Shown: positions 61,131 to 64,000 of the stretch, piece after piece
How positions within the stretch are numbered: the first letter of the stretch is position 1
Layout: every line of letters begins with the position of its first letter
From: Rotaria macrura
Lineage: Eukaryota > Rotifera > Eurotatoria > Philodinida > Philodinidae
Reading direction: 5' to 3'
NCBI GenBank assembly: GCA_900239685.1
Contig: OENT01000028.1
Span: 62,001 to 126,000 of the forward strand
DNA length: 64,000 nt
Position numbers and translations under genes: made by a program
Notes under the pieces: model-generated
Databases searched by the model: none
Told to the model about the DNA's origin: nothing
Seen by the model: the letters and a program-made list of their open reading frames with translations, nothing else

Positions 61131-62748
61131 ATGGATATCAATCGTAACATATCCATATCCGATAATAATCGTAATTATTATAAACATAAATATGCGTCGT
61201 TGGTATGTCAAGTGTGTGATGGTCAACATGCACGAAACTGTTTCGGTGCCATCTCTTGCGCTCCATGCAAAATGTTCTTTCGTCGACATATTGACTTTGA
61301 CTGGGTAGGCTCGATTTGTATTAAAGTTATTTTACTTGAAGTAAAAGTGGATTGCCTTTATTTAGAATACTTACAAATGCACAAATAATGACGATTGTAT
61401 TATGAATTGCATTAATCGACATCTTTGTCGATCGTGTCGCTTCAAGAAATGTTTGTCAGTCGGTATGCGAAGAGAATTTACTCGTCCGTCACGAGATATA
61501 ATAACTAAGCAATCAAAGAAACAGGTGAATTTGAACAAAATCTCTTGCTAGAAAAATGTTCAATTACTGTTCTAATTTCTTTTACTAGAAAGATGTTCCT
61601 GCTTTAATTCGTCCGCTAAATTTACTCAATCACGATCATTCCAAATTATCTACCGTGCAATGGTCTCTCCTATCGAATGTTATTCATGCATATGATGAAA
61701 TATCACCTTTATCAACCATTATGAAGATGCTCAGTATTGAATCCCTCTATCCACCAAAGAAACGTATGAGATTTAATGTTATTGAATTAACAGATATTCT
61801 CAGTGTGATCTATCGATCGACGTTTTCATTCCTGGAACAAATACCTGATTTTACAGCGATGTCAATGAATGCTCAAGCCGAATTAATCGAACGTAATGTT
61901 CATAATGCCGGAAGTACAAGTGGTTTATTAATCTTACGTGATGGTGACCTCTATAGTAATGTTGCATTTCACAAAGCCAATTTAGAAACATACGGACCTG
62001 TTAGTGTCGAAGGTGTAACCAAACTTATAAATCGATTAGATATTGATGGCACACTAGTGAAACTACTTTTAGTCACATTGGCTTTTTCAACAGCGTTCGA
62101 TGTTGTTCGTCAACCAACCACGGATAGTACTAGTAAGTACATCGATTGACAGTCGATATTTAGAAGTTCACTATCTTGATCATCGAAGTCGAAATTTCTT
62201 GGTCTAATTTTGAAAAAGTCAAGTAGCTACATACTCATCAACAGGCATGATGTATTATGTGTTTACTTTTTGGACACATTCTTTCTGATTATGTCTAAAC
62301 AGTTTGATTCTGTCTGTTCTGTCTGATACCAATAATACTACAATCAATGTTAACATATTATCAGAGGATGCGTAATAAGAATTTCGAAGTCAAACTTACA
62401 CTATGTCGATTGATTTGCATGATGATTATTCTATTTCTTGTTGTTTTCTTTTTAGGATCATTTTTCAAAACGAATGAATGTATTCATATAAGTCCAACAC
62501 ATTTCTTTCACGTGCAAAATAAATATCTCGAAATGATGTTCATATATATGATCTATAAATACAATTACACGGAAGCAGCAATGCGTTTTGCAGGTCTCAT
62601 TTTCAATGTTCTTCAACTGTGTGTTCATACGACAGAAGCGGCGACTATTCAAGAACATGATGCGATGATGGCTACAATCATCGAAGACACAGCGCGTCTA
62701 CTAGCAGTAGAAGATGAACAAAACGACGCTTGCGTAATCAATGTATAA
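61131..62748 (+). CDS. Nuclear hormone receptor with atypical P-box, four exons
   Basis: Ligand- or co-factor-regulated transcription factor. Exons: 61131-61304, 61366-61524, 61589-62132, 62456-62748; 389 aa. DNA-binding domain: first zinc finger Cys26-x2-Cys29-x13-Cys43-x2-Cys46, then 'KMFFRRH'; second finger Cys63-x5-Cys69-x9-Cys79-x2-Cys82 with 'CRFKKCLSVGM', all eight zinc ligands present. The intron separates the two fingers. The P-box reads CAPCK instead of the usual CEGCK, so DNA specificity may differ. A hinge of ~20 residues leads to a divergent ligand-binding domain (~112-389) that I recognise only by position, helical character and length. No AF-2 helix motif is evident at the end ('EDEQNDACVINV'). 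The subfamily cannot be named by eye; lineage-expanded rotifer receptors are plausible. Confidence 0.88.
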
Positions 62749-64000
62749 TTTTGTATCCGTTTATTATGCTCAATGTTTGTTGTGTCAGTAATATCTATGT
62801 GTCTATGTGTGCGTCTCTCTGTATATATATATATATACCAGTATTGCTCATTTATTATTTCATGCCAATCTTTCTCTTTTTCTTTCGCTGGAATCTCGTT
62901 TGAATCGAATCAAAAAAAGCGAAAGAAAAACTGAAAAAGTCTATTTTGGAACAGTGCGGAAGATTTTTTAAATAAATGAATTGATTTATATGATGCATGT
63001 ATACATATATATTCTGACCTCATTTTTTAAAACAAAGTATCGGAAATATTCTATGTAATTTATGACCAGTGAATCATGTCTAAAAACATGGAAACGAGTT
63101 ATTAGCATAGCTAAAATACAATCAAACACTTTCATCTTCATATTTTAAAATAATGCCAGAGTAGTTTACTTATTACTCGGCAAATTCTTCGGATGGAGTG
63201 TTTTTCTCTTGACTTATGATGGGTTATTTATTCAAAGAGAAATGTTTTCAGTGGACTGAAAATTAAAGAAAACAATTTACTTCTATTTGATCATAAAAAT
63301 TGCAGAATTCGAACTCCAGCACTAATTACATTAGAAAGTAAAAAATGATTATATCTTTACTAGAAGCAATTAAAAAATTTGGATACCATCGGTCAAACGT
63401 CGAGGGTTCTTATTCACTCCATGGAGTGTCGGGTCATAATTTTCAAGAAATAATTCTAATGAGATCAGAATTGTCTATAAAAAGTTCGCTCTAATATTAT
63501 TTGACGTAGTAAAACAAATGTAATCCTTTGGGTTGAATCACGAAGCCGTTGACATTGACTGTAATTAAGCGAGGATCATACCACTTCAAATGTCAATACA
63601 AAAAATCATAGTTATTTGCACACTGACTGGCCGATATCTTTCAGTTTTCTTAAAAGAATTCAAGCTCTATGACCTTGTAAGCATTACTTTGTCAAACAAA
63701 GGGTTTGCATAACGAATATTATTTTCTTTTTTCATTCTTCATGCTTGCTTGATGGCTGCGAATTTCATATATCTAAACCGAAAAATCATCATTTATTTAT
63801 CTATTAATTAAAGCGTAGTAAGAAACAAAATTAGAGCAATACAACTGAATAATAATAATAATAATATCATCATACCTATTAACATCTGCTATTAAATCAG
63901 AATGCGAAAAAAACAAGCAATCACGATGACTACTACTACTGATTGTTCATTCCACTGCGGAACATAAGAAAGAACTATGTGATAAACCAGATGCTGCTTA
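62749..64000. other. 3' flank, no gene seen
   Basis: AT-rich sequence with a (TA)n run at 62822-62836 and an (AAT)n run at about 63848-63866. A near-palindromic stretch at 62872-62940 pairs CTTTTTCTTTCGCTGG-type sequence with AAGCGAAAGAAAAACTG. No coding or RNA gene supported. Confidence 0.5.

Overview
The window looks like nuclear DNA from a small invertebrate, most likely a bdelloid rotifer. That is an inference from several signs together: an AT-rich sequence, animal-only genes (NCoR co-repressor, troponin T, heterotrimeric kinesin KIF3A, a nuclear receptor), many 50-75 nt introns mixed with a few of 0.6-1.6 kb, a kinesin-light-chain-like TPR protein, intron-type acceptors just upstream of many start codons (as expected from spliced-leader trans-splicing, known in rotifers), and an intronless lipid-alcohol kinase of a type not usual in animals. 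No similarity search was possible. All exon models come from reading GT-AG sites and keeping the frame against remembered family sequences.

Layout. 1-567: 3' end of a TPR gene. 568-5141: no gene seen. 5142-18605: 30-exon NCoR/SMRT-type co-repressor. 19294-24628: 17-exon KIF3A motor. 24775-25872 and 26903-27395: tandem phosphohistidine phosphatase (PHPT1) paralogues. 27728-28303: unrecognised acidic protein. 28707-30020: TATA box and troponin T gene whose start codon is split by an intron. 30197-30844 and 36396-36790 (minus strand): two orphan single-pass membrane proteins flanking a 5.5 kb empty stretch. 37274-38162: complex I subunit NDUFS7. 38460-44325: 18-exon ribosome-maturation GTPase EFL1.

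44.9-51.6 kb is a transposon-rich block: a 1.5 kb hAT-like element, a decayed Helitron/PIF1-type helicase on the minus strand, a tRNA-like relic, and a 737 bp hAT-like non-autonomous element with a perfect 8 bp target-site duplication. 51724-53110 holds two intronless genes 46 bp apart: a phytol/farnesol-kinase-like membrane enzyme and a Maf/ASMTL-type nucleotide pyrophosphatase. 56203-56700 is a foldback element with 170 bp arms. 58.2-58.8 kb carries a cluster of TTCTAGAA heat-shock-element-like motifs. 61131-62748 is a four-exon nuclear receptor with an unusual P-box. The last 1.25 kb appears empty.

The genes are mostly unrelated housekeeping, cytoskeletal and regulatory genes, as expected for an animal chromosome. 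The nearest thing to functional grouping is the PHPT1 tandem pair and the kinase-Maf pair. The most unusual signals are the split start codon of troponin T, six short introns that are multiples of three with no in-frame stop, the foreign-looking kinase in a tight two-gene unit, the foldback element, and the hAT/Helitron cluster.
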